Below, one piece after another: positions 1 through 7,377 of a stretch of DNA of 64,000 bases (positions within the stretch are counted from its first letter, which is position 1; every line of letters begins with the position of its first letter). The notes under the pieces were generated by a model, which saw nothing but the letters and a program-made list of their open reading frames with translations, was not told the DNA's origin and did not search any database. Location: positions 1 through 64,000 of the forward strand of contig JAGAXM010000011.1 in assembly GCA_017940895.1 (NCBI GenBank), written 5' to 3'. The stretch comes from Clostridiales bacterium (GTDB lineage: Bacteria > Bacillota > Clostridia > Saccharofermentanales > Saccharofermentanaceae). Position numbers and translations under genes: made by a program.

Positions 1-85
1 TAACTTCTTCAGTGCCGAATCTGCACTCCTTGGGTAAGCGAACCGCCTGGCTTCTGCCGTTCTCAAAAATCTTAGCTGTCATCAT
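1..85 (-). CDS. vapB: VapB-type antitoxin, partial (C-terminus beyond window)
   Basis: The 28 visible residues (MMTAKIFENGRSQAVRLPKE...) match the N-terminus of VapB/AbrB-fold antitoxins, which bind DNA through a swapped-hairpin beta barrel and neutralise a VapC PIN-domain RNase. Two adjacent ATGs (83-85 and 80-82) follow an AGGTGAGG ribosome site; the second gives the better spacing. The gene runs off the left edge, where a vapC partner would be expected. Its promoter carries a repeated TATATA motif that fits autoregulation. The family call rests only on the N-terminal NGRSQAVRLPK motif. Confidence 0.8.
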   Translation of the reverse strand, partial: MMTAKIFENGRSQAVRLPKECRFGTEEV

Positions 86-109
86 TGTCCTCACCTGCCT
101 TTCACTTAT

Positions 110-139
110 AGTATATATCGTGGTATATATCATTTTCAA
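110..139 (-). promoter_or_regulatory. Promoter/operator of the vapB-like gene
   Basis: On the minus strand TTGAAA (134-139) and TATACT (110-115) are separated by 18 nt. The spacer and -10 carry TATATA arms around a CCACGA centre, also readable as a direct repeat GTATATATC-GTG-GTATATATC on the plus strand. A dyad overlapping the -10 is the usual position of an antitoxin autorepression site. Confidence 0.55.
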
Positions 140-140
140 G

Positions 141-168
141 ACATAAAGAAAGCCGCCAATCGGCGACT
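141..168 (-). terminator. Intrinsic terminator after the double-glycine peptide genes
   Basis: The minus strand reads AGTCGCC-GATT-GGCGGCT (7-bp stem with one G-T pair) followed by TTCTTTAT. It lies 25 bp after the 87-aa peptide gene and separates it from vapB. Confidence 0.65.
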
Positions 169-193
169 CGTGATTGGTTATTTATATAGGTGC

Positions 194-457
194 TCACTGA
201 AGCGCAAGAGGATCAGGGAACGGACCGTTGCCGAAGCCTCCACCGAGAGAGCTGCCTCCGAGGAAGCTGCCGTTCGGCTGATCAGTAGGCAATCCAAGCT
301 CCTGTCCCCGCTTGGTCTTCATAAACTGCTTAAGTCTCTGCTCGAGCTCAGCAAGGCGCTCATCCTGTATCATGGTATTAGGATCCGAAGCGACGGAGCC
401 GCCCGTAACCTTCTCAAGCTGTGACTTATTAAGCTCATGCATGGTGTTTTTCGTCAT
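194..457 (-). CDS. Double-glycine leader peptide, 87 aa (bacteriocin-type secreted peptide precursor)
   Basis: The N-terminus contains HELNKSQLEKVTGG, a double-glycine leader of the kind cut and exported by C39-peptidase ABC transporters (PCAT/ComA/LagD class). Cleavage after GG at residue 20 would release about 67 residues: a charged helical stretch (ERLAELEQRLKQFMKTKR) and a Gly/Pro-rich tail (GGSSLGGGFGNGPFPDP). There are no Cys or Trp and no lantibiotic-type core. The start has a good AGGAGA site. The gene sits 33 bp downstream of a second double-glycine peptide gene with a near-identical leader end. No transporter or modification enzyme is in the window, so the exporter must lie elsewhere. 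The mature function is unknown. Confidence 0.75.
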   Translation of the reverse strand: MTKNTMHELNKSQLEKVTGGSVASDPNTMIQDERLAELEQRLKQFMKTKRGQELGLPTDQPNGSFLGGSSLGGGFGNGPFPDPLALQ

Positions 458-490
458 TGTTCTTTTCTCCTTGTTTGATGTGTAGATCTG

Positions 491-649
491 TTACTGCAGT
501 ACCGAAGCAGAGTCAGCCTGCTTATGTAATGCGATGCAACGGCTCTCAAGCGCGAGTCTGTCGAATACGGGCTGAAGCTTCAATATATCCTGCTTAATTC
601 CGATTCCGCCTGTAACCTTCTCAAGCTGTGTTCTGTCTAACTGTTTCAT
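491..649 (-). CDS. Double-glycine leader peptide, 52 aa
   Basis: A short frame of 52 codons starts at ATG 647-649 behind a strong GAGGAGGG site and ends with TAA at 491-493. It begins MKQLDRTQLEKVTGG, a double-glycine leader, and would release a 37-residue peptide starting IGIKQDILKLQPVF with a single Cys near the middle. The stretch coding for TQLEKVTGG shares 24 of 25 nt with the neighbouring 87-aa peptide gene, which indicates duplication of the leader, while the core parts are unrelated. The two genes look co-transcribed. Function (bacteriocin, pheromone or other secreted peptide) cannot be told from sequence. Confidence 0.75.
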   Translation of the reverse strand: MKQLDRTQLEKVTGGIGIKQDILKLQPVFDRLALESRCIALHKQADSASVLQ

Positions 650-790
650 AATGTTCCCTCCTCGTTAGGTAAGTCGTGTTTGTTCATCCAGAAGAATTAA
701 AACACTCCCGCGAAGGCGAACCAATGAGTAATGATCTGCCCTTTTGTCGCTTAAGCAACAATCAGTATTCACTGTGTTGTTTTGTCAAAC

Positions 791-820
791 TAAAAATCCC
801 GAGAGATCAACTCCCGGGAT
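791..820 (-). terminator. Terminator of the SbcCD-like operon
   Basis: The minus strand reads ATCCCGGGAG-TTGAT-CTCTCGGGAT (10-bp stem) followed by TTTTAG, 23 bp beyond the stop of the SbcC-like gene. Between here and the 52-aa peptide (650-790) I see no gene. A TTGACA (784-789) on the minus strand may belong to the peptide promoter, but no well-spaced -10 is clear. Confidence 0.75.
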
Positions 821-842
821 CCGCTATTATAGTTCGGTTTAT

Positions 843-3257
843 TCACACCGCCTCGATTTTCCTTACCGATGCATCCTTGAATGCACTCACGTACTCATTA
901 TGGCAAGTAACGAATATGACCTGATTATCCTTCGCAAACTCTTCGATAAGTTCGATGGATCTCTGCTTTCTTTCGTCGTCCATATTAACCAGCGGATCGT
1001 CGAATATCGCGAAGCCTCCGCCATCAGGAAATACATTCTTCAACATAGCAAGTCTGAATGCCAAAGCTACTGTCTCTGCTGTACCGTCAGAGAGTATTTC
1101 GTAACTCATCTTATTGACTCCGCTCACGACGTTTACAGACAGATTATCGTTCATAGCTGCTGCGCTGACGGAACCTCCGGCAATGTGAGTCATATATTTC
1201 ATAAAGTCAACATCAAAACCGTCATGCGGCACGAGAGGTCTTGCCGCCTTAACCTGTTCAAATATCAGTCTCAGATCATGCCAGATCTTACCTTCTCGCT
1301 TTGCTTCTTCAAGATCCTCGTTCAGACGCTTGATCTCTTCATAATAATCATTATCGAAGTGACTGAAGTCATAATCTACGTTACTTCTAAGTCCGTCATT
1401 CAACGCCTTAATACTGTCATTAACTGCATTAAGATCAAAAGCCAAAACCTTTAGTTGATCCTCGAGTTCATTGATCAGCTTCGTCTTATCATCAGTATAT
1501 TGCTGACTATCTGTAATGTCAGAGTATTCTTTCGGAATCGGCACATCATCTGCCACCTTAGCAGTAAGTGAATTGACGATTTCAGTAGTGTTTTTTATCT
1601 TTCCTTCGACATCGTCGTTCACATAATCACTGATTGTCTTCTCGTTTATCTTACAGAAACTCTCGATATCAACACTGCCGCACAGTTCTGCGATACGCAC
1701 CTTAACTGCATCTACACTCATATTATCCGCATTCTTAAACTCATCGGGAATTATGCGATACTGCTCCTCGAGCGTCTCCCAGGTCTTTCCGATACGGCTG
1801 AGATAATTAATATATTCAGATTCGAGCTTCCTGACTTCATCAGACAGCTCCCTATAATCACTCACCTTCGTATCCAGCTCGGCTATACCGTCGACACCAA
1901 ACTTCTCGAAGTCCTTCGCGACCTCACCTGAATAACTCATGATCTGCTCGCGGACCTTGCTTATGTCGAATCCCTTAGGCTTGATTGTAAGCTTCATTAC
2001 TCCCGGAACACTTACCTCGACTATCCTATCGATCGTAATTTCCCCCGCGCCTTCCAGAGCCGTAGTTCCGTCAAGGTACTTTATCTGCACAGGCGCGTCT
2101 CCAAGCTGCTCCACGAACGCAGTCACATTGATACCGCTGCCGCTGTTGTTAAGCTTATCGATCTGATCATATCGGTCACGTATCTTCTTGGTATCCTTGT
2201 CCGTCACCGGAATCAGCGCATCAAGCTCCGTCTTCTTGTCTTCATAGGAAGACTTCAGAGAGATAGCGTTCTTATACTGCTCCATAATTACAGCAGCCTC
2301 ATACTCTTTATGAAGCAAGTTCGCCTTGTCGCTGACCTCGCGAGCAGTATCGTATGCCGCCTGACGTTTATTAAGCTCTTTAAGTTCAGCCTGCGCCTTG
2401 CCGAGCGCCACCTTATTGTTGATGGCATCAGTAACAACTCCCAATTTATTTAGCTTACTCTGATGCTCCAAACGCTGAGCTTCTTTTTCATCCCACTGCG
2501 TATAAATTCGCGACTTATCCATCTCAAGATGCTCAACTTTATCTCTTGTCTCCTCGACAAGTTCGAGCTGTGCCGTCAGTCTCGCGATGTTACCCCAGTC
2601 CTTCTTATTCTTACTTCTGTCGACGATGCTGTCCGTATCGAAGTCCCAGTTTCCGCCAAACATTTTGTCCTTAAACGCGATAACCGAATCCACCTTGCTC
2701 ATAGATACACCATCAGAAGAGTCCTTAGTTACCTGCAACAACTCAGATATATTCTTCTGAGTGTCTTTAATCTCTTTATCACTAACTTTAAAGAGATTCT
2801 TTATAGTCTCAGATTTAAAACGTTTAGAATCAAAAACGATTTCCTTGTATACGCCAGAAGTGCCTCCTAAGACCTCGGTCACCTTCTGCGCGATAGCATC
2901 GGACTCATCATAAGTCGTTCCTTCGGTATCTGAGTAGTACTCGGTTCCCGTGCCGCTCTTGCTCCACCTCTTGCTGATGGTGCTTATGTTTCCGTCCTTC
3001 TCGAACAGGACATCTCCGTCGATAACGCTCGTCTCAACCCCATCAGTCCTCTGAGGAAAATTTCTCGCCTTAAAGTTCTTATCCGGCTTATCGTTCTTGT
3101 CGGCAGCCGGCTGAAACAGAGTCTGATACATCAGGTCAATTATCGTACTCTTACCTTCCTCGTTGTTCTCGCACACGACATTAATGCCGTCCGTAAGCTC
3201 GAGCTTCTTTCCGTTTAACCCTGCGAAATGATTACAACTTATTCTATTAATCTTCAT
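843..3257 (-). CDS. SbcC/Rad50-like AAA ATPase with coiled coil (YhaN type)
   Basis: A structural-maintenance-type ATPase probably acting with the overlapping Mre11-like nuclease in DNA end processing. The N-terminus has a RecN/SbcC-like fold with a Walker A region ENNEEGKST, and the C-terminus has Walker B (GGFAIFDDPL) followed by a switch histidine (FVTCH). The middle is long charged helices. It lacks the CxxC zinc hook of classical SbcC and instead has a beta-rich segment around residues 370-420. This makes it closer to the YhaN arrangement. The frame can open at GTG 3269, which overlaps the previous stop, but ATG 3257 has the better ribosome site (GAGG, 6 nt), giving 804 aa. Confidence 0.85.
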   Translation of the reverse strand: MKINRISCNHFAGLNGKKLELTDGINVVCENNEEGKSTIIDLMYQTLFQPAADKNDKPDKNFKARNFPQRTDGVETSVIDGDVLFEKDGNISTISKRWSKSGTGTEYYSDTEGTTYDESDAIAQKVTEVLGGTSGVYKEIVFDSKRFKSETIKNLFKVSDKEIKDTQKNISELLQVTKDSSDGVSMSKVDSVIAFKDKMFGGNWDFDTDSIVDRSKNKKDWGNIARLTAQLELVEETRDKVEHLEMDKSRIYTQWDEKEAQRLEHQSKLNKLGVVTDAINNKVALGKAQAELKELNKRQAAYDTAREVSDKANLLHKEYEAAVIMEQYKNAISLKSSYEDKKTELDALIPVTDKDTKKIRDRYDQIDKLNNSGSGINVTAFVEQLGDAPVQIKYLDGTTALEGAGEITIDRIVEVSVPGVMKLTIKPKGFDISKVREQIMSYSGEVAKDFEKFGVDGIAELDTKVSDYRELSDEVRKLESEYINYLSRIGKTWETLEEQYRIIPDEFKNADNMSVDAVKVRIAELCGSVDIESFCKINEKTISDYVNDDVEGKIKNTTEIVNSLTAKVADDVPIPKEYSDITDSQQYTDDKTKLINELEDQLKVLAFDLNAVNDSIKALNDGLRSNVDYDFSHFDNDYYEEIKRLNEDLEEAKREGKIWHDLRLIFEQVKAARPLVPHDGFDVDFMKYMTHIAGGSVSAAAMNDNLSVNVVSGVNKMSYEILSDGTAETVALAFRLAMLKNVFPDGGGFAIFDDPLVNMDDERKQRSIELIEEFAKDNQVIFVTCHNEYVSAFKDASVRKIEAV

Positions 3258-3265
3258 ATCCGACC

Positions 3266-4498
3266 TCACTTACCCCTATACACATAGTAATCGATATCCC
3301 CGTCTGCGCCTTTACTGACTTTATCATTATTCGTAAATTTAATTCTGCTCTTCTTTATATCAATCAGATATTCGAACGCGGTATTACGCGCAACGGAGTC
3401 GGTAATGCCATGCAGGAAATCAGAGGCGAAAGATCCCGTTAAGAACTCACTGTCTATCTTCGCGGGAGTCGCTTCCTCATAGAGATTGCCAAACCCATAA
3501 TCGTCGACGTGGAAGAACCCTTCTAGCACTTCATCGCAGATTTCTTTACGCTCGATATACTCATCCTCGAGCACCGTGCCCTTGAATGACAGCTCAAGTA
3601 TAGTCGAATCTTTGTCGTAGTCTTTTACCTCGTCCGCGAGAGCATTGCGGAGCGCGTCATCCGTCGCGACAGGAATTTTGATCTGCTTCTTAACGTAACG
3701 GATGTTGCCGCAGGAATACTTGCTCGCTTTAAGCGTTGCTTTGCTTCCATCCTTAGAGATCGTGACGATAAAGCCACACCCCTCGGTGTCATTGTGGGAG
3801 CTTATCTGCTGGTGTGTACCGGGATTATATATCTTGTCAGTCCTGACCTCTTCATTCTCGGTAAGGTCTGCAGGACGCTGGACGTGAGCATGCCCGACGA
3901 ACCATGCATCAACATTGATTCTTTCAAGCTCCTCAATACCCATATAGTAGTAACGCAATTCATTATCACAGGACATTCCCTGCACTGCACCATGTGCAAG
4001 GCCTATGTTGATGACACCGTTCTTCTGAATACTTTGCTTCTTAATCCAACCCAAAGCGTTGGTATCGCTGTTTTTCGCTGTGCATATTGCAGGATACAAA
4101 ACAACGGTATCCTTGTCCTTACCGACATCAGTCAATGTTCTCGGTTCTGGCGATGAAAGAAGCACTACATTGCTAAAGTGATTACATTGTCTAAAGTACT
4201 GCCATACTTCTACATGTTCTCCGTAAAAATCATGATTACCGGGGATGATATACACATCTTTCTTAAACTTCGCGAGTATCTCAACTGCCCGTTTCACGAC
4301 ATCGCGCGGGACATCCAACTCTGCATCAAAAAGATCCCCCGTTACAAAGAACAGGTCGGCATCTATATCATTTGCCTTATTCACGAGATTCTCTAAGCTC
4401 TCGAACCTCTTCTCTATCAGTATATTCTTCTTGCTTTCAAACCTTCCGCCGTACGACTTACCAAAGTGATTATCCCCGGTCACAACGCATTTGATCAT
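3266..4498 (-). CDS. SbcD/Mre11-like metallophosphoesterase (YhaO type)
   Basis: A 410-aa calcineurin-like phosphoesterase with all five metal motifs: GDNH (residues 8-11), GDLFDAE, GNHDF, GLAHG and GHAH. A C-terminal domain of about 170 residues probably contacts the ATPase partner. Mre11/SbcD/YhaO proteins are Mn-dependent nucleases working with SbcC/Rad50/YhaN at DNA ends. The stop TGA (3266-3268) lies just before the ATPase gene, so the two are one operon. A promoter TTTAAA-16-TATAAT lies about 35 bp upstream of the start. Confidence 0.88.
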   Translation of the reverse strand: MIKCVVTGDNHFGKSYGGRFESKKNILIEKRFESLENLVNKANDIDADLFFVTGDLFDAELDVPRDVVKRAVEILAKFKKDVYIIPGNHDFYGEHVEVWQYFRQCNHFSNVVLLSSPEPRTLTDVGKDKDTVVLYPAICTAKNSDTNALGWIKKQSIQKNGVINIGLAHGAVQGMSCDNELRYYYMGIEELERINVDAWFVGHAHVQRPADLTENEEVRTDKIYNPGTHQQISSHNDTEGCGFIVTISKDGSKATLKASKYSCGNIRYVKKQIKIPVATDDALRNALADEVKDYDKDSTILELSFKGTVLEDEYIERKEICDEVLEGFFHVDDYGFGNLYEEATPAKIDSEFLTGSFASDFLHGITDSVARNTAFEYLIDIKKSRIKFTNNDKVSKGADGDIDYYVYRGK

Positions 4499-4534
4499 CC
4501 GCGTAATCCTCCCTCATCGATAATTCATATACAT

Positions 4535-4562
4535 ATTATAGTCCCTTAACTTGAGCTTTAAA
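4535..4562 (-). promoter_or_regulatory. Promoter of the SbcDC-like operon
   Basis: Minus strand TTTAAA (4557-4562), 16-nt spacer, TATAAT (4535-4540). A GGGAGGA ribosome site precedes the ATG at 4498. Confidence 0.6.
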
Positions 4563-4603
4563 CCTTCATGAAACAACTGCCCGGTTAAGTAACTACCGCT
4601 TAC

Positions 4604-4737
4604 TTGAAAAAAGCCGATTCATAAAGTAATCTTAAATCAGCTACTACGTTATGGACGTTTGCTGGGGGTAGTAATACATCTGTCAGCTTTAGCTATATAG
4701 TCGCGATTGTTCTCATGAGCAATCGCGTTTCTTCTTA
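4604..4737 (+). ncRNA. Candidate small RNA 1 (promoter to terminator, no reading frame)
   Basis: TTGAAA (4604-4609), 17-nt spacer and TAATCT (4627-4632) form a promoter with a predicted start near 4639. A perfect 8-bp hairpin CGCGATTG / CAATCGCG (4702-4709, 4720-4727) followed by TTTCTTCTT is an intrinsic terminator on the same strand. There is no plus-strand gene upstream for it to terminate. The roughly 95-nt transcript has a second pairing TACTAC / GTAGTA (4642-4647, 4668-4673). The only ATG opens a 6-codon frame without a clear ribosome site. Confidence 0.5.
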
Positions 4738-4771
4738 ATATTAATAAACCAATGTATCGTGTTATAAGGAA

Positions 4772-4858
4772 TTGACAACAAATCATAACCATGTAATGAT
4801 TAATCAAGAAAAGGCTCGACCCACTGCTGGATAGCGGAGGGCCAAGAGTCTTTTTCTT
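4772..4858 (+). ncRNA. Candidate small RNA 2 (about 50 nt)
   Basis: TTGACA (4772-4777) and TAATGA (4794-4799, 16-nt spacer) precede a short segment from about 4806 that folds as GGCTC ... GAGTC (4813-4817, 4846-4850) with inner CC/GG and CTGC/GCGG pairs and ends in TTTTTCTT. This is a complete promoter-terminator unit without a coding frame, right behind candidate 1 and ahead of hicB. Confidence 0.42.
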
Positions 4859-4917
4859 ATGTTCTTATTCTCACGTTATCAACTCCATAGCATGTAATGA
4901 TCTTAGACCAAGAACCA

Positions 4918-4946
4918 TTGATAACGATACGCATTATGCGTATACT
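4918..4946 (+). promoter_or_regulatory. hicB promoter with embedded operator palindrome
   Basis: TTGATA (4918-4923), 17-nt spacer, TATACT (4941-4946). The spacer and -10 contain the perfect palindrome ATACGCA-TTA-TGCGTAT (4927-4943). A second inverted repeat CGTTATCAA / TTGATAACG (4874-4882, 4918-4926) overlaps the -35 box. Both are in positions suited to repression, probably by HicB itself. Confidence 0.65.
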
Positions 4947-4975
4947 CTAGAATTCTATCTGACCAGGAGACTGAC

Positions 4976-5239
4976 ATGAAGAAACTGATCTACCCTGCGA
5001 TTTTTACACCTGATAAAGAAGGCGGATATACAGTTGAAGTTCCGGATCTTCCCGGATGTGTTACCGAAGGAGATGACATCGAAGAAAGCATCTCAATGGC
5101 TCAAGATGCCGCCTCGGGATGGATACTAGGCGAACTTAAAGAAGGCAACAGTGTCCCGCCTCCGAGTTCTTTGATCGAGATCGAAGCAGCCGACGGATCA
5201 TTTAAGAGACTCATTGCACTTGATTTAGATCTCAATTAA
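4976..5239 (+). CDS. hicB: HicB-type antitoxin, solitary and short
   Basis: An 87-aa protein with the HicB partial RNase-H fold: YPAIFTPDKEGGYTVEVPDLPGC followed by TEGDDIEESISMAQDAASGWI. HicB antitoxins neutralise the HicA mRNA interferase and usually repress their own promoter through a C-terminal ribbon-helix-helix or HTH. Here the protein stops soon after FKRLIALDL, about where that DNA-binding part would begin, and no HicA frame is found on either side. The promoter still has a clean palindrome. It may be a degenerate or solitary antitoxin, or act with a toxin elsewhere. The ribosome site is CAGGAGA. Confidence 0.82.
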   Translation: MKKLIYPAIFTPDKEGGYTVEVPDLPGCVTEGDDIEESISMAQDAASGWILGELKEGNSVPPPSSLIEIEAADGSFKRLIALDLDLN

Positions 5240-5257
5240 TAATCCATTGCCAGATTT

Positions 5258-5356
5258 ATTGGCTAAATTCAAGATTAGCCAACGTTTCAGCCAATACAGG
5301 GGCTCTATTGCCATAATCATTGGCTAATTTCAAAAACAGCCAACACTTCAGCCAAC
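5258..5356. repeat. 99-bp dispersed repeat, copy A (two hairpin units)
   Basis: Two tandem units, each with TTGGCT ... AGCCAA hairpin arms followed by a third CAGCCAA. A copy of identical length is at 57086-57184, with about four fifths of positions the same. Both copies lie between convergent genes. The element is too short to code for protein and shows no transposase. Confidence 0.8.
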
Positions 5357-5364
5357 AAGCACCT

Positions 5365-5880
5365 TTAAGTCTTAACAACCAAGCTGATCACCAGATCCGC
5401 GGCGAAGGCGAGAGCAACGATGAAGAATAATACTTTATGAACTATCGAATCCTTATACTTCTCCTGGAGCGCGGTCATCTTAGGATGAATAACCAGCACG
5501 CCTCCGAGGATCAATAACCCGAACATTATCGCGGGCTTGAGCGCGATGCGTCCCTGGAAGTTCATAAAGAACGATGAATAATTCCACAGGAATCCGCCGC
5601 ACAGCCAGTCCATGAAGTAACTGCCGATCAGCTCAGCCGTCGTCGACAACACCGCACCGGTCAGGAATATAAAGAACGGACGCTTGATCTTCAGGCGCCA
5701 GATAACCCACATGATCACAAGCATCGAGAATCCGTAGATCGGCAGCCACGGTCCGTAGAGGAATCCGCGGTTAATGAACCCTCCGTTCTCATCGATCATG
5801 GCGCACCATATCGACTCATAGAGCCACCCGGTCACGCAGTAGACCAGGAACCATTCGGTATATGTGATTAGTTTATTCAC
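5365..5880 (-). CDS. Putative ABC-transporter type IV family membrane protein (CmpB-like)
   Basis: A 171-aa protein with five probable membrane segments and the family signature WLYESIW followed by FINRGFLYGPWLPIYGF. This family (PF06541-like) is named after a putative ABC transporter, but its members are small integral membrane proteins without a demonstrated role. Its ATG overlaps the stop of the upstream 287-aa membrane gene by 4 bp, so the two are translationally coupled and probably form one complex or pathway. Confidence 0.8.
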   Translation of the reverse strand: MNKLITYTEWFLVYCVTGWLYESIWCAMIDENGGFINRGFLYGPWLPIYGFSMLVIMWVIWRLKIKRPFFIFLTGAVLSTTAELIGSYFMDWLCGGFLWNYSSFFMNFQGRIALKPAIMFGLLILGGVLVIHPKMTALQEKYKDSIVHKVLFFIVALAFAADLVISLVVKT

Positions 5881-6740
5881 TCTTCAAGCATGCGCTTGTT
5901 GTAGTTGCTTGCACCGACGCAGCCGATGACGATCATGGCAACACCGACAGCAAGTGTCGCGAGCATAACAAGAACGAAGCTCATGGAATAATCAGCGAGT
6001 CTGTCAATGAAGATCTCAACAACCTCTTCTCCGTTCGATGTCTCTTCGATCGCTACCTTTAAGGCCGCCAACATAAACAACGCACCGAGCGTATTAAGGA
6101 ATCCTGCAGAAGCCGTGGCGATACCCATGGCTCTTACGGGACGGAACTTATTCTTGTGGATGACGATAAGAACAACGAACATTACGGCGATAATGACACC
6201 TGTTACGATAGTCGCGATCAGCACCTTACGAGCGGCTTCGTTATAAGCCTCGAGAGCACTAAAGAATTCCTCGTCCTCATAGTTATCGAACATGTCCTGC
6301 AGGTCGTCGATGAAGCCCTGAACTTCTTCGCGCTTCTGCGCACTCGTCAGAGTCTGATCACCGAAGAGCTCGTCTTCATACTCATCGAAGAAATCCTCGT
6401 ACTTGGTCTCATCTACCTCAGTATCGCCTTCGAGCATGAAGTCGATAATATCATCGAATACGATATCGAAGAACTCATCTGCCGCATCATCATCAGAGAA
6501 ATCGATTCTGACATCCGAACCGTTTCTTGCGGCAATAGTACCCATATCAAGACCCATCTCTTCTCTTGCAAGCTCCTTGAACTCATCGCTCTTAACGAAG
6601 TCAAACCAGAAGTGGTCGTTAAGGATCGTGAGTCTTAACGCAAGACACGTCGTAAATATCATGATAAGTATCGCGCCTATGATCGCGAAAGTAATTCTTA
6701 ATCCTGTAGCAACACTTGATTCGGCAGTTCTGTCGTTCAT
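5877..6740 (-). CDS. Membrane protein with acidic loop, unknown
   Basis: A 287-aa protein with an N-terminal membrane segment (residues 13-38), a very acidic loop of about 125 residues (runs of D and E such as DFSDDDAADEFFD), and three more membrane segments at about 170-195, 205-228 and 250-275. I do not recognise a family. It is the middle gene of a three-gene operon (lipoprotein, this, CmpB-like). A GGAGAG ribosome site precedes the ATG. An envelope role is likely from topology only. Confidence 0.75.
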   Translation of the reverse strand: MNDRTAESSVATGLRITFAIIGAILIMIFTTCLALRLTILNDHFWFDFVKSDEFKELAREEMGLDMGTIAARNGSDVRIDFSDDDAADEFFDIVFDDIIDFMLEGDTEVDETKYEDFFDEYEDELFGDQTLTSAQKREEVQGFIDDLQDMFDNYEDEEFFSALEAYNEAARKVLIATIVTGVIIAVMFVVLIVIHKNKFRPVRAMGIATASAGFLNTLGALFMLAALKVAIEETSNGEEVVEIFIDRLADYSMSFVLVMLATLAVGVAMIVIGCVGASNYNKRMLEE

Positions 6741-6776
6741 GGTCTCTCTCCTGAATTAGATATTAGAAATTATGTC

Positions 6777-7154
6777 TTAAATAACATCGCCTGCGATGTA
6801 GATGCTGTATGTAAGGTGATCATCAACATCAGTGACTCTCATAACGACAGTCTCACCTTTCTGCGTTCCCCTGCCGGTCGAGCCGTTCGGACAAATATAA
6901 ACATTGGCATTCGCACCGGTCAAAGGGCTGCAGAAGATAACTCCGCCGTAACCTGTTACACCTCCCGGCACCGGAGCATAGTCCATGTTCGCCGTAACTG
7001 ATATTGTCTTACCCACGAGATTCTCGCCGCTCTTGTATGCCTCCACGGCATCGGCGACACTTGCGTAATCAGTTCTTCTTCCGCACCCTGCGAAAGCAAA
7101 CCCGACGCATACGACCATAACGATCGTCAACAGAATTGACAAAGTCTTTCTCAT
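6777..7154 (-). CDS. Small lipoprotein with OB-like domain
   Basis: A 125-aa precursor with a type II signal peptide (MRKTLSILLTIVMVV, lipobox FAGC) predicted to be lipidated at the Cys near residue 24. The mature part (GKTISVTANMDY ... ETVVMRVTDVDDHL ... YIAGDVI) has alternating strands that resemble short OB-fold lipoproteins found in Clostridia. That similarity is a visual impression. It is first in an operon with two membrane proteins. Promoter TTGAAT-18-TATTAT lies upstream. Confidence 0.8.
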   Translation of the reverse strand: MRKTLSILLTIVMVVCVGFAFAGCGRRTDYASVADAVEAYKSGENLVGKTISVTANMDYAPVPGGVTGYGGVIFCSPLTGANANVYICPNGSTGRGTQKGETVVMRVTDVDDHLTYSIYIAGDVI

Positions 7155-7199
7155 AATAATATCCTCCCTATTCCGTCTTTATTAATAAAGAACAAAACA

Positions 7200-7229
7200 A
7201 TAATAACACATGGATTTACGGCAATTCAA
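7200..7229 (-). promoter_or_regulatory. Promoter of the lipoprotein operon
   Basis: Minus strand TTGAAT (7224-7229), 18-nt spacer, TATTAT (7200-7205), 46 bp upstream of the lipoprotein ATG. Confidence 0.55.
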
Positions 7230-7262
7230 CGCGTCGCACTCTTTAACTCTCGACATAAATTA

Positions 7263-7316
7263 TTTAACGTTTATCGTTAAAAAGTTATTGACTTCGATTA
7301 ACACACATAGTATAGT
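7263..7316 (+). promoter_or_regulatory. Promoter and upstream palindrome of the DUF2975/XRE pair
   Basis: TTGACT (7288-7293), 17-nt spacer, TATAGT (7311-7316). A perfect inverted repeat TTTAACG-TTTAT-CGTTAAA lies at 7263-7281, just upstream of the -35, and is a candidate site for the small XRE regulator encoded by the second gene. Confidence 0.65.
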
Positions 7317-7377
7317 TAAGTCATCTTCGAAGAGCAGAACACTAACACAAACAGGATAGACATAAGGAGTTATAAAG

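Noticed and set aside
194..649. Lantibiotic or other modified-peptide cluster
   Set aside because: No LanM, YcaO or radical SAM modification enzyme is adjacent, and the cores lack Ser/Thr/Cys patterns; only the leader type is supported.
744..1454. Plus-strand frame of 236 codons
   Set aside because: It is antisense to the 3' part of the SbcC-like gene and shows no protein features.
5258..5356. CRISPR array
   Set aside because: Only two imperfect units with palindromic arms and no unique spacers or cas genes.
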